Source: Vibrio bathopelagicus (lineage in GTDB: Bacteria > Pseudomonadota > Gammaproteobacteria > Enterobacterales > Vibrionaceae). From it: a stretch of 64,000 nucleotides of DNA. A program made the translations under genes and the position numbers. Shown here one piece after another: positions 8,576-16,750 of the stretch. The stretch covers positions 744,001-808,000 of the forward strand of contig NZ_CP062500.1 of assembly GCF_014879975.1 (NCBI RefSeq). Reading direction: 5' to 3'. How positions within the stretch are numbered: the first letter of the stretch is position 1; every line of letters begins with the position of its first letter. Below the pieces are notes generated by a model. That model had not been told where the DNA came from, did not search any database, and saw only the letters and a list, made by a program, of their open reading frames with translations.

Positions 8576-9912
8576 TGATGTTTAGAAAGCAGCGTGGTGT
8601 GGTGACTTTATTGATTACGTCGGTGCTTTTAATTGGTACTTTAGTGGTGACGTTAGGCACGTACCGTAGTGTATTCCATCAAATTAAAGTAGCTCAAAAT
8701 GAAGTGCAAGGAAGGCAAAACCACTGGCGTTCGGAAGGTGGTTTAGAGTGTACTTATTCCTATCTACGTGAGCTAGATAAAACCGTTTTAGATATCAAAG
8801 ATGCGAGTGCTCGGCCTGCTGACTTTTCCGATTGGTGTTCTCCATATGACAGTGAACCCCAAATTGAGGTTTCAGACAGTGCGAGTTCCATTGCTTATAT
8901 TATTGCATCTACAACTGATACACAGCTGCTGTCTAAAACCATTCGTGAGAGCTCTCAGTTAGGAAGTGGGGCGATTCAATCAACAGGGCCGATTGAGTTC
9001 ATCGGTACATTGAGCCTAAAGCCTACAGTAAAAGAAGAACCGATCAGCGGTAATGAATATGAATGCGTTAGTGTTACTTTTGCCGACCTTTTTACCTACC
9101 AATACGATTCAACACATGGTGATTCAGGACAAACGCTAGGCTTAGAAGTGCTCGACCCAAGTGCCGACGGTCCGTTCTCTGGTTTTGATGGCGTGTGTGA
9201 TAGCGAATATAAAACGGAGATCCCCAAAGGCAATTCAGGAAGTCGCTATTCAATCTATGCGCCAGATTCCTCTCAAGGAATGAATCCGCCTCCATTCAAA
9301 AAAGACTTTAACCCTGACCCTGAGATGAATCCGTTTTATACCTTTTTTGGTATCGCGAAAACGGATCAAAATATTGTCGACTTATCACAAGACACAGACC
9401 TTTTTAAGCACGTACAGATATTGAATGCGGCAGAGTGCGGTTCTGAAATCATGGACCATTTCACTCTAGGGCAAACCAAGGGATTGTGGGTTGAGGGAAA
9501 TTGCCATATCAATTCAGCGGTTGCTGCCGCTAACAATCAATCTCAACTTCTGGTGATTCAAGATGGTGTGCTCGCGTTAAATGGTGCCATGACTTACAAC
9601 GGTGTGATTTATCATTTGGTCGATTATCAAAAGAGCCATGTTAAAACTCGTATAGATGACTTCTGGGGAGCGCTTGTTACTCCCAATGTATTTGCACCTT
9701 TTATCAAAGACATCGATGACACTAGCGTCCTGAAAAAAAGTGTCGGGATTCAATTTGCTTCTGGTTTGCCTTCAGGTGGCCTTATCTTTGATTCACCACT
9801 TGGTGTGACGACGATTGTGGGGGATATGGACTTAGATTTCCGTTCAGAGTCGAATCCGAGTGATCCGCTTTCGATTTATCAATGGAAGCGAGGCTCATGG
9901 AATGACTTCTAA
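8572..9912 (+). CDS. PilX-like pilus assembly protein, unusually large
   Basis: Occupies the pilX position between pilW and pilV. The N-terminus RKQRGVVTLLITSVLLIGTLVVTLG resembles PilX: a basic patch, Gly, then a hydrophobic helix without the +5 Glu. At 446 residues it is more than twice the usual PilX length; the extra part is a hydrophilic head with several cysteines (LECTYSYL, DWCSPYD, EYECVS, GVCDSE, AAECGS, GNCHIN). No named domain was recognised in the head. An adhesive or tip role is conceivable. The start overlaps the pilW stop and the end overlaps the pilV start. Confidence 0.7.
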   Translation: MMMFRKQRGVVTLLITSVLLIGTLVVTLGTYRSVFHQIKVAQNEVQGRQNHWRSEGGLECTYSYLRELDKTVLDIKDASARPADFSDWCSPYDSEPQIEVSDSASSIAYIIASTTDTQLLSKTIRESSQLGSGAIQSTGPIEFIGTLSLKPTVKEEPISGNEYECVSVTFADLFTYQYDSTHGDSGQTLGLEVLDPSADGPFSGFDGVCDSEYKTEIPKGNSGSRYSIYAPDSSQGMNPPPFKKDFNPDPEMNPFYTFFGIAKTDQNIVDLSQDTDLFKHVQILNAAECGSEIMDHFTLGQTKGLWVEGNCHINSAVAAANNQSQLLVIQDGVLALNGAMTYNGVIYHLVDYQKSHVKTRIDDFWGALVTPNVFAPFIKDIDDTSVLKKSVGIQFASGLPSGGLIFDSPLGVTTIVGDMDLDFRSESNPSDPLSIYQWKRGSWNDF

Positions 9913-10351
9913 ACAACAAGGCTTTAGTTTGATAGAGGTGCTTATCTCTTTTCTGCTCATTGGTGTTGCCTCGTTAGGGTTGGTTAAGCTGCAGGTCTAC
10001 GCGGAACAAAAATCGGACTTTGCTCTCCACAGTGTGGAGGCTCTGCATTTCGCTGAAAGGCAGATGGAGTATTATCGGACTCGTGTCTCGGATGTGAGTG
10101 GGGCGGTCGGGCTAATTCCTTTTTCGGAACTTAACCAGGCGAACCATTGTCTCAACACAGCAAGCTCAGACCCCTTATCTGGTTTGTCAGGCTCTGCGTA
10201 TGTGATGACTTGTGAGGTGTCCAATGCCAATGGTGCTTTGTCTGGCGCCTTAAAAAACATTACGGTCACAATTGCATGGCAAGATCGTATGAACCGAGCG
10301 CAAAACATTTACCTAGAGACAATGCTCTCCAAATACAGTGAGTTTGACTGA
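9902..10351 (+). CDS. pilV: Type IV pilus minor pilin PilV-like
   Basis: Last gene of the minor pilin operon, 149 residues. MTSKQQGFSLIEVLISFLLIGVASLGLVKLQ shows a short leader, Gly before the cleavage site, Glu at +5 and the PilV-type hydrophobic helix. ATG 9902 overlaps the stop of the preceding gene by 11 bases, giving translational coupling; a longer in-frame start upstream would lie fully inside that gene and ruin the leader. Two cysteines (NHCL, MTCEV) probably form a disulfide. Confidence 0.87.
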   Translation: MTSKQQGFSLIEVLISFLLIGVASLGLVKLQVYAEQKSDFALHSVEALHFAERQMEYYRTRVSDVSGAVGLIPFSELNQANHCLNTASSDPLSGLSGSAYVMTCEVSNANGALSGALKNITVTIAWQDRMNRAQNIYLETMLSKYSEFD

Positions 10352-10648
10352 TCCCTAAGCAAACGTTTACTGCATGCCAAGGCTCCTGCTACTCCTTTTA
10401 CTGATAATTTTCACTCCTCGGACATTGTTTGCGTATAGGTTAAGTGGCTGTATATGGAATGGTGTTTTTTGTGTTTTTATATTGTTGCTGTTGTATGGTA
10501 TTTTTGCAAAATATGTCTCCATTTATGGAAAATAAGGTGGAACCTTGTGCTTTTTAATGGCGACTTTAATAGAATATGTGCTGCACCAATAGGCCATGGT
10601 CCAAACTTATATTAGGCCTAAACAAACAACATCACATATGGAGTTACC

Positions 10649-12211
10649 ATGAGTAACCAAGCCGTAAAAAAAGCACCATCGACTGAGAAGATCAGTGGGA
10701 TGGACCGCTTTCTAAACTTCATTGAACGCGCCGGCAACAAAATTCCAGACCCAGCAATTCTGTTCTTCTGGGCTCTAGTTATCGTATGGGTAGCATCTGC
10801 ACTTTTGTCGAATCTTTCATTCGACCTAATCAACCCTCAAACGGGTGCTGCTCTAGAAGTTAACAACCTACTTACTGGTGAAGCGCTTGCTAGCTTCCTA
10901 GCGAATATGGTAACAACATTCACAGGCTTCGCACCGTTAGGCATCGTACTTGTTGCTATGCTAGGTGTTGGCGTTGCTGACTCTTCAGGCTTCATTACGA
11001 CTGGCCTTAAGAAGATGCTTAACTTCACGCCAGCTAAGCTACTAACGCCAATGCTGATCTTGGTTGCTATCGTGTCTCACACAGCAGCGGATGCAGGTTA
11101 CGTTCTAGTAATTCCTCTTGGCGGTATCATCTTCCACGCTGCGGGCCGTCACCCTCTAGCAGGTATTGCAGCAGCGTTTGCTGGTGTATCAGGTGGTTTC
11201 TCAGCGAACTTCATTCCTTCAGGTATTGATCCGCTACTAGCAGGTTTCACTCAAACAGCGGCAAACGTTCTTGACCCTGCATACGTGGTTAACCCTCTAG
11301 CGAACATCTTCTTTACTGGCCTATCTTCAGTTCTAATCGTTGCTATCGGTTGGTACGTAACAGAGAAGGTTATCGAGCCTCGTCTTGTTAACACTCCTGT
11401 TGATGAAGATGCAGAACAAGCACCTGATCTAGGTACCTTCACAGCGATTGAATCTAAAGCATTCAAATTTGCTGGTTGGGCAATGGTTGCAGGTATTGGT
11501 CTGCTTATCGCAGCTTTGGTTCCTGAAAACTCAGCACTTCGTTCGCCTGAAGGTGAACTAACGGCGTTCTCAGCACCAGTAATGAAGTCTATCGTTCCTT
11601 TGATCTTCATCCTGTTTATTATTCCGGGTATCGTCTACGGCCGTGTAGCGGGTACTTTCAAGAATAGTAATGATGTTATCAAAGCAATGTCTGAGACGAT
11701 GGCAACGATGGGCGCATACATTGTAATGTCGTTCTTCTGTGCTCAGTTCCTATCTGCATTCGCTCAATCAAACATCGGTACTATGCTGGCACTTTACGGT
11801 GCTGAAGGCCTGAAAGCGATGGACCTTCCTGGTGAAGCAACGGTTGTTGGTATGATTCTACTAACGGCAGCAGTTAACCTTCTTGTAGGTTCAGCTTCAG
11901 CTAAGTGGGCACTGATTGGTCCTATCCTAGTTCCTATGCTAATGGTTGTGGGTATCTCTCCAGAGCTATCTCAAGCGGCTTACCGTGTAGGCGATTCTGT
12001 GTCTAATATCATCTCTCCACTGATGGTGTTCTTCCCACTGGTTGTTGTTTACTGTCAACGTTACGTTAAGTCGACAGGTATCGGTACTCTAGCTTCTCTA
12101 ATGATGCCATTCTCGATTGCTATGCTAATCGGTTGGTCAATCTTCTTGCTAGCTTACTGGGCTCTTGGTATCCCACTAGGTATCCAAGCTCCTTACACTT
12201 ACACAATGTAA
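10649..12211 (+). CDS. AbgT-family transporter
   Basis: Inner-membrane transporter of the AbgT family, 520 residues, with about ten or more hydrophobic segments. E. coli AbgT imports p-aminobenzoyl-glutamate, a folate breakdown product; other members export antifolate drugs, so direction and substrate here are open. Recognisable blocks are IPDPAILFFWALV near the N-terminus, FAPLGIVLVAMLGVGVADSSGF, HTAADAGYVLVIPLG, GVSGGFSANFIPSGIDPLLAGF and GSASAKWALIGPILVPM. The start is supported by a GGAG ribosome site. It is monocistronic, with a terminator at 12252-12284; there is no abgA/abgB peptidase beside it. Confidence 0.9.
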   Translation: MSNQAVKKAPSTEKISGMDRFLNFIERAGNKIPDPAILFFWALVIVWVASALLSNLSFDLINPQTGAALEVNNLLTGEALASFLANMVTTFTGFAPLGIVLVAMLGVGVADSSGFITTGLKKMLNFTPAKLLTPMLILVAIVSHTAADAGYVLVIPLGGIIFHAAGRHPLAGIAAAFAGVSGGFSANFIPSGIDPLLAGFTQTAANVLDPAYVVNPLANIFFTGLSSVLIVAIGWYVTEKVIEPRLVNTPVDEDAEQAPDLGTFTAIESKAFKFAGWAMVAGIGLLIAALVPENSALRSPEGELTAFSAPVMKSIVPLIFILFIIPGIVYGRVAGTFKNSNDVIKAMSETMATMGAYIVMSFFCAQFLSAFAQSNIGTMLALYGAEGLKAMDLPGEATVVGMILLTAAVNLLVGSASAKWALIGPILVPMLMVVGISPELSQAAYRVGDSVSNIISPLMVFFPLVVVYCQRYVKSTGIGTLASLMMPFSIAMLIGWSIFLLAYWALGIPLGIQAPYTYTM

Positions 12212-12251
12212 GATAAGTAATAAAAGCAAAAGTCAGTAAGATAAAATCATC

Positions 12252-12284
12252 AAAGCTCGCACCGAAATGTGCGGGCTTTTTTTT
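12252..12284 (+). terminator. Terminator after the AbgT-family gene
   Basis: Stem AAAGCTCGCAC / GTGCGGGCTTT (one G-T pair), loop CGAAAT, followed by a run of eight T. Confidence 0.93.
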
Positions 12285-12402
12285 GCTATCTTTTTCTACT
12301 TTTTTTTTATCCAAAACTTTTTATATTCAAAATAAAGGCACTCAGCTTATACTCCGGATTACGGCTAATTGTTGGCCGGTAAAATTAGGAAATCCAATCC
12401 AC

Positions 12403-13692
12403 ATGAAAATTCTGCTTTTAGTAGGGTTAATTGTTTTAAATGGTCTGTTTGCCATGTCAGAGATTGCACTGGTAGCAGCAAAGAATAGTCGGCTGAAACG
12501 CTTAGCCGAAAAACATCGCTCCGCTCAGGTTGCACTTGAGCTCAAAGAAAATCCAACCCGCTTCCTTTCAACCATTCAAATCGGTATTACGGTAATCGGC
12601 CTACTCAGCGGTATTGTGGGCGAGGCGACGCTATCTGCGCCACTGGCCATTCAACTTGAGCTTTGGGGATTCGACCCAACACAAGCGAATATCTTGTCTA
12701 CTGCGGTAGTCGTTGTCGGTATTACTTACTTCGCGATTGTTGTGGGAGAGTTGGTGCCAAAACGCTTTGCTCAATCCCAAGCTGAAAACATCGCCGTGTT
12801 AGTCGCGCTGCCTATCTTCTGGTTATCTAAAATCGCGACGCCGTTTGTGTTTGCGTTGTCTGCTTCAACCGAAGGTATTCTCAAGTTAATGGGACGTGGT
12901 GGCGAAGAAGACAGTGTGACTGAAGATGATATTCATGCTCTCGTGAAAGAGGGCTCTGAATCTGGTGTGATAGAGCGTGGTGAGCAAGAGATGATTCGCA
13001 ATATCTTGCAGCTTGATGATCGCCTTGTGAGCTCGTTGATGACGCCACGTCGAGACGTCGATTTTCTGGATATTGACCAACCCGTTGAGCACATATTCAA
13101 AAAATTACGATCGTCAAAGCACAGTGTGTTTCCATTGTGCCAAGATCACCTCAATAAAGTGGTTGGTACGGTGTCGGCCAAAGCCTTGCTGAATCAGGCG
13201 GGCAATTTAAGTATTCAAGTGATCATGGGGCTGTCTAAGTCTCCGATATATGTTCCTGAGTCTATGAAGGCGCTGCGTTTACTTAGCTACTTTAAAGAAT
13301 CGGGTACAGAAATGGCATTCATTGTCGATGAATATGGCGATGTGCAAGGGCTGGTGACTCATTACGATATTCTTGAAGCGATTGCAGGTGAGCTATCTAA
13401 TAACCCGAATGACCTATGGACAGAGCAAATTGAAGACGGGTTGCTGGTGGATGGTTTAATCCCTATCAGTGAGCTCAAGAACCGCTTAGAGCTGTCAGAG
13501 TTAGAAGGGGAAAGCGAAGGCTTCCAAACATTGAATGGCCTTGTCACTTGGCTAATTGGGCGTTTACCCGATACAGGGGAAGTCGTTCAATGTCAGCAAT
13601 GGCAGTTTGAAATCACCTCGGTCGAGAACAACCGTATCGTGAGTGTTAAAGCGACAAAAATAGTCAATGAGCTAGGCGATGCTGTTAGTTAG
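12403..13692 (+). CDS. CNNM/CorC-type transporter with CBS domains (HlyC/CorC family)
   Basis: Membrane protein of the DUF21-CBS-CorC architecture, linked in other bacteria to Mg2+/Co2+ transport. It has 429 residues: an N-terminal membrane domain (about 1-190) with FAMSEIALVAA and VVVGELVPKRFA, a paired CBS module (about 205-340) with LMTPRRDVDFLD and FIVDEYGDVQGLVTHYDI, and the C-terminal CorC_HlyC domain with GFQTLNGLVTWLIGRLPDTGE. ATG 12403 is used because the 40 upstream in-frame residues lack family similarity; AGGA lies about 12 nt before it. Ion specificity is not shown by sequence. It is followed by its own terminator. Confidence 0.88.
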   Translation: MKILLLVGLIVLNGLFAMSEIALVAAKNSRLKRLAEKHRSAQVALELKENPTRFLSTIQIGITVIGLLSGIVGEATLSAPLAIQLELWGFDPTQANILSTAVVVVGITYFAIVVGELVPKRFAQSQAENIAVLVALPIFWLSKIATPFVFALSASTEGILKLMGRGGEEDSVTEDDIHALVKEGSESGVIERGEQEMIRNILQLDDRLVSSLMTPRRDVDFLDIDQPVEHIFKKLRSSKHSVFPLCQDHLNKVVGTVSAKALLNQAGNLSIQVIMGLSKSPIYVPESMKALRLLSYFKESGTEMAFIVDEYGDVQGLVTHYDILEAIAGELSNNPNDLWTEQIEDGLLVDGLIPISELKNRLELSELEGESEGFQTLNGLVTWLIGRLPDTGEVVQCQQWQFEITSVENNRIVSVKATKIVNELGDAVS

Positions 13693-13751
13693 ATAAGCCG
13701 CTAGATATTTAACAAACAAGATCACGGTTATTGTTCATTATCACTAAGATT

Positions 13752-13779
13752 AGGTATGCTTCTCCGCATACCTTTTTTT
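13752..13779 (+). terminator. Terminator between the CorC-type gene and tadA
   Basis: AGGTATGC, loop TTCTCC, GCATACCT, then a run of seven T. It separates the two transcription units; readthrough or a weak promoter close by must serve tadA. Confidence 0.88.
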
Positions 13780-13808
13780 GTTCTATCCTTTGTTTTCTGG
13801 AGTTCCCT

Positions 13809-14366
13809 TTGTCAGACCATCAATTCAGCCCTCAAGATGAAATCTTCATGCGACGCGCCATCGAGGTTGCTAAGCAAGCAGAGAAAGAGGGAGAGGTTCC
13901 CGTTGGTGCTGTGTTGGTAAAAGAGGGTGAGATTATTTCTGAAGGTTGGAACCGTTCGATTGGTAGCCACGATGCTACGGCACACGCAGAAATCGAAACC
14001 TTGCGTAAAGCTGGCCAAGCTTTGGAAAATTATCGCTTACTCGATACCACCTTATACGTCACGCTTGAACCGTGCCCTATGTGCGCAGGAGCCCTGTTAC
14101 ACAGCCGTGTAAAGCGCATTGTCTTTGGTGCCCCAGATCTAAAAGCAGGTGCGGCAGGGACGGTACTTAACTTGTTTGAAAGTCAGGCTTCTTATCATTA
14201 CGCGGATGTTGAACATGGCTTATTAGAGCAAGAGTGTCGTGAACAATTGCAGGCGTTTTTCAAGCGTCGTCGAAAAGAGATCAAAGAGAAAAGAAAACAA
14301 GAGCGTTTACAAGAAGAGTTACGCTTAGCTGAAGAGCAGCAAGAAAACCGCACTCGGTCTAGATAG
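13809..14366 (+). CDS. tadA: tRNA-specific adenosine deaminase TadA
   Basis: Zinc enzyme that converts A34 to inosine in the tRNA-Arg(ACG) anticodon. It has 185 residues. The catalytic HAE motif is at 59-61 (zinc His, proton-shuttle Glu) and PCPMC at 88-92 supplies the two zinc cysteines. A charged Lys/Glu/Arg-rich tail follows the core. The TTG at 13809 is chosen because GGAG lies six bases before it and the resulting N-terminus (SDHQFSPQDEIFMRRA) aligns with E. coli TadA; the first internal ATG (13848) would remove part of helix 1. Confidence 0.95.
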   Translation: MSDHQFSPQDEIFMRRAIEVAKQAEKEGEVPVGAVLVKEGEIISEGWNRSIGSHDATAHAEIETLRKAGQALENYRLLDTTLYVTLEPCPMCAGALLHSRVKRIVFGAPDLKAGAAGTVLNLFESQASYHYADVEHGLLEQECREQLQAFFKRRRKEIKEKRKQERLQEELRLAEEQQENRTRSR

Positions 14367-14399
14367 AGCGGTTATTTTTCCATAAGGTCGTATGTAGTA

Positions 14400-14423
14400 A
14401 GCACTCTTTTGTCCAAGAGTGCT
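14400..14423 (-). terminator. Hairpin after the small basic ORF (possible terminator)
   Basis: AGCACTCTT and AAGAGTGCT flank a 6-nt loop. It lies between the ends of tadA and the minus-strand 46-residue ORF. No strong T-run follows on either strand, so termination efficiency is uncertain. Confidence 0.5.
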
Positions 14424-14432
14424 ATCGCAAGC

Positions 14433-14573
14433 TTATTCAACAATCATCTGCATGAAAGCTCGATTACGCCAAATGATCTTTTTCTTATTATTTGAAAGCA
14501 TACGCTTGCGACGGTTAGCTGCAACGGTCTTATCTAGGCGTTTTGATTTCAATTTCTTGTTCATCATCTTCAT
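14433..14573 (-). CDS. Small highly basic protein, 46 residues (unknown)
   Basis: Not recognised. The reading frame from ATG 14573 is preceded by an AGGA ribosome site six bases away, far better than the upstream in-frame start at 14699. The product is extremely basic (many Lys/Arg, with blocks NKKLKSKRLDK, NRRKRM and NNKKKIIWRNR) with no signal peptide or membrane segment, so a nucleic-acid or ribosome-associated role is possible. It is convergent with tadA, with a hairpin just after its stop. The composition and ribosome site make it a plausible real gene. Confidence 0.6.
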   Translation of the reverse strand: MKMMNKKLKSKRLDKTVAANRRKRMLSNNKKKIIWRNRAFMQMIVE

Positions 14574-14814
14574 TGAATTCCTATTGTCGTCTGGCTTTGT
14601 AATTATGACTTCAGTTTTAATTATAGTGGTTATTTGATTTATGAGCTCTGTCGCGAACTTTCCTGAACAGTCATCGCAATGACCAGAGTCTGAATACAAC
14701 AGGTCATAATGTTGTTTATGGTGTGTCGTTATAAAGTTCGATTGTTACTGCAATATGACATTTCAAACTTAACGGTCACTTTGTGTATCAATGTTAACCA
14801 GCAGCAGCTAGCTA

Positions 14815-14850
14815 AAAAAAGAGCAATGCTAAGTGGCATTGCTCTTTTTT
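14815..14850 (-). terminator. Bidirectional terminator after mltF
   Basis: AAAAAAGAGCAATGC, loop TAAGTG, GCATTGCTCTTTTTT lies directly after the mltF stop. The minus strand ends in a six-T run. Confidence 0.92.
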
Positions 14851-14852
14851 GT

Positions 14853-16421
14853 TTATTTGGACGGCTCAGAGTCGTTCATTGTGGATTCTGCCGCACTGAT
14901 TGTTGATTCAGCGCCTGAAACCTCTAAAGGTGGGATAACAACCAAACCTTCAAGATTGGCTTCTTCCTCTTTGTTACGCTTATTAACGTGGCCAATAATG
15001 CTTTGGTAATAACGGCGAATATTCTCAACGTAATTTCTTGCTTCATCACCACGCGCATAGCCGTATCGAGTTTGGCTGTAGTACTTCTTCTGTCTCAACA
15101 GAGGAAGTCGATCTTTTACATCACCCCAAGCGTCAGGGTTGCCGCCTTGTGCTTTGGTTAAGCGGCGAGCATCCATCATGTGACCGTAACCTACGTTATA
15201 TGACGCGAGGGCAAACCAGATCTTTTCATGTTGAGTAATAGAGTCTGGAACTCGGTTAACGATACGGCGCAGGTACTCGACACCGCCTTGTACTGACTGT
15301 TTAGGGTCAAGGCGATTGGTAACACCTACGCTCTTCGCGGTTGGCAGCGTCAACATCATCATGCCTCGAACACCAGTAGGAGAACGCGCGACTGGGTTCC
15401 AGTGTGACTCTTGGTATGCCAAAGCAGCAATCAAGCGCCAATCAAATTCTTGCGAGTATTGCTGAAACAGTGGTGACCATTTAGGTAGCTTGCTATCCAA
15501 TGCGCGGATAAAGGCACGAGTATCAACGTAGTCAAAGGTACCAATGTGGCCGATGTATTTCTCTTCCAGTGAAGCCAGTTCACCAGACTGTTTAAGGTTA
15601 CCGAAGAACTCAATCAGCAGCGCATACAGGCTTTCATCTTCTGAACGCTCTAAGTACCAAGAGATAGGTTGGTCTTCGGTGAGTTCGAAAGCAAGAGCTA
15701 CATCAGGGTATAAACGTTGCGCCAATGAGAGCTCAATGGAGTCTGCAACGGTAAATAGTCGCTCTCCGGTTGATACTTCTTTTAGCAGGTCATTGATGTC
15801 CGCATTACCGACCGCATCGTAGATAAAGTCATCGTGTATGTTCTGAAGCTGTTTTAGTGTTGGTTCAAAGTGTGAGTCTTTCACCACAACTAAAGATGGC
15901 GTCAGTGTTTCATTTGGTGCCGTTTCTTCTGATTCAGATTGTTCTTTTACAAACTCGGCCTGACGCTCGTTCTCAAACTTGATCAGTTGATCGAGGTTTC
16001 TTGGTCGCCATTGACCTTTCTTGTACACGACTTGTTGGCTTACATAGTAATAAGCAGGTGCAGCGCGATACGCACGTGTCAGGTTACTGTTTTGTGTTAA
16101 TCCGGTCGCGATAAGATCGATTTCGCCTTTCTTCAAAGCTGGGAATAGGCCGGATAAGCGGTATGCTGGTTTAACCTCAAGCTTTACACCGAGCTCTTCA
16201 GCAAACTCACGAGCCAGTTCGTAATCTAAGCCTGCAGGGCCATCGGGACCAATGTAATAAGAGAGTTGGTTATTCAGTGTGCCGACACGCAGAACGCCGC
16301 GATCTCGTATCTGTTCAAGAACACTTTTAGGTTCAGACTCAATCTGACATCCAGTTATCCCGAACAGAGCGATAGCGAGCAAAAGGAATTTAGACGAAAA
16401 GATCAGCGTAATTTTATGCAT
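14853..16421 (-). CDS. mltF: Membrane-bound lytic murein transglycosylase F
   Basis: Outer-membrane-attached enzyme that cleaves the MurNAc-GlcNAc bond of peptidoglycan with formation of 1,6-anhydro ends. It has about 522 residues: an N-terminal hydrophobic signal ending LFGITGC (lipoprotein-like), a periplasmic solute-binding-like domain (about 40-285, starting VLRVGTLNNQLSYY), and a C-terminal SLT domain with catalytic Glu in ALAYQESHWNP, then RSPTGVRGMMMLT and SYNVGYGHMMDAR. The E. coli enzyme has the same two-domain build. ATG 16421 is given; the preceding codon is TTG and could also serve. Divergent from purL. Confidence 0.93.
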   Translation of the reverse strand: MHKITLIFSSKFLLLAIALFGITGCQIESEPKSVLEQIRDRGVLRVGTLNNQLSYYIGPDGPAGLDYELAREFAEELGVKLEVKPAYRLSGLFPALKKGEIDLIATGLTQNSNLTRAYRAAPAYYYVSQQVVYKKGQWRPRNLDQLIKFENERQAEFVKEQSESEETAPNETLTPSLVVVKDSHFEPTLKQLQNIHDDFIYDAVGNADINDLLKEVSTGERLFTVADSIELSLAQRLYPDVALAFELTEDQPISWYLERSEDESLYALLIEFFGNLKQSGELASLEEKYIGHIGTFDYVDTRAFIRALDSKLPKWSPLFQQYSQEFDWRLIAALAYQESHWNPVARSPTGVRGMMMLTLPTAKSVGVTNRLDPKQSVQGGVEYLRRIVNRVPDSITQHEKIWFALASYNVGYGHMMDARRLTKAQGGNPDAWGDVKDRLPLLRQKKYYSQTRYGYARGDEARNYVENIRRYYQSIIGHVNKRNKEEEANLEGLVVIPPLEVSGAESTISAAESTMNDSEPSK

Positions 16422-16558
16422 CAAAATGAAATCTCGAAAAGTGGAAGCCCCTTTATACCAAACACCGCAAGGCTGGCAAAGCAGGTTTATTTAAACAGTT
16501 GTAAAAGTGCTGATAAATGCAGCAAAACTGTTATTTATATCGTTAGATGAAAAAAATA

Positions 16559-16574
16559 ACGCAAACGGTTGCTT
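16559..16574 (+). promoter_or_regulatory. PurR operator (PUR box) for purL
   Basis: ACGCAAACGGTTGCTT matches the 16-bp PurR consensus ACGCAAACGTTTGCGT at 14 of 16 positions. It lies just upstream of the likely -35 element. Confidence 0.88.
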
Positions 16575-16580
16575 TTGGTG

Positions 16581-16609
16581 TTACGTCACAAAAAGAAATG
16601 CTTTATAAT
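16581..16609 (+). promoter_or_regulatory. Sigma-70 promoter of purL
   Basis: A perfect -10 (TATAAT, 16604-16609) with a weak -35 (TTACGT, 16581-16586) at 17 bp spacing, immediately downstream of the PUR box. Confidence 0.7.
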
Positions 16610-16750
16610 GCGCTCGCATTGAAGAGGTGGAATCGGCATAGGTTTGTTAACCTTCGGGAATAGCTTCGAAGAAAACAGTTAGGTTGTTCCTATAACCCAC
16701 TGAATTTATTCCAATATCACCTTAATCAACTGCATAAGAGACCTAAGCAC

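Larger units (their letters stand above)
16422..16750. other. mltF/purL divergent regulatory region
   Basis: This 329-bp region holds the PurR operator and promoter of purL, then a purL leader of about 135 nt with no ORF recognised. The mltF promoter should also lie here but was not resolved. Confidence 0.6.

Noticed and set aside
14433..14699. Longer 88-codon form of the small basic ORF
   Set aside because: The extra 42 residues have different composition and no ribosome site; the start at 14573 has AGGA at good spacing.
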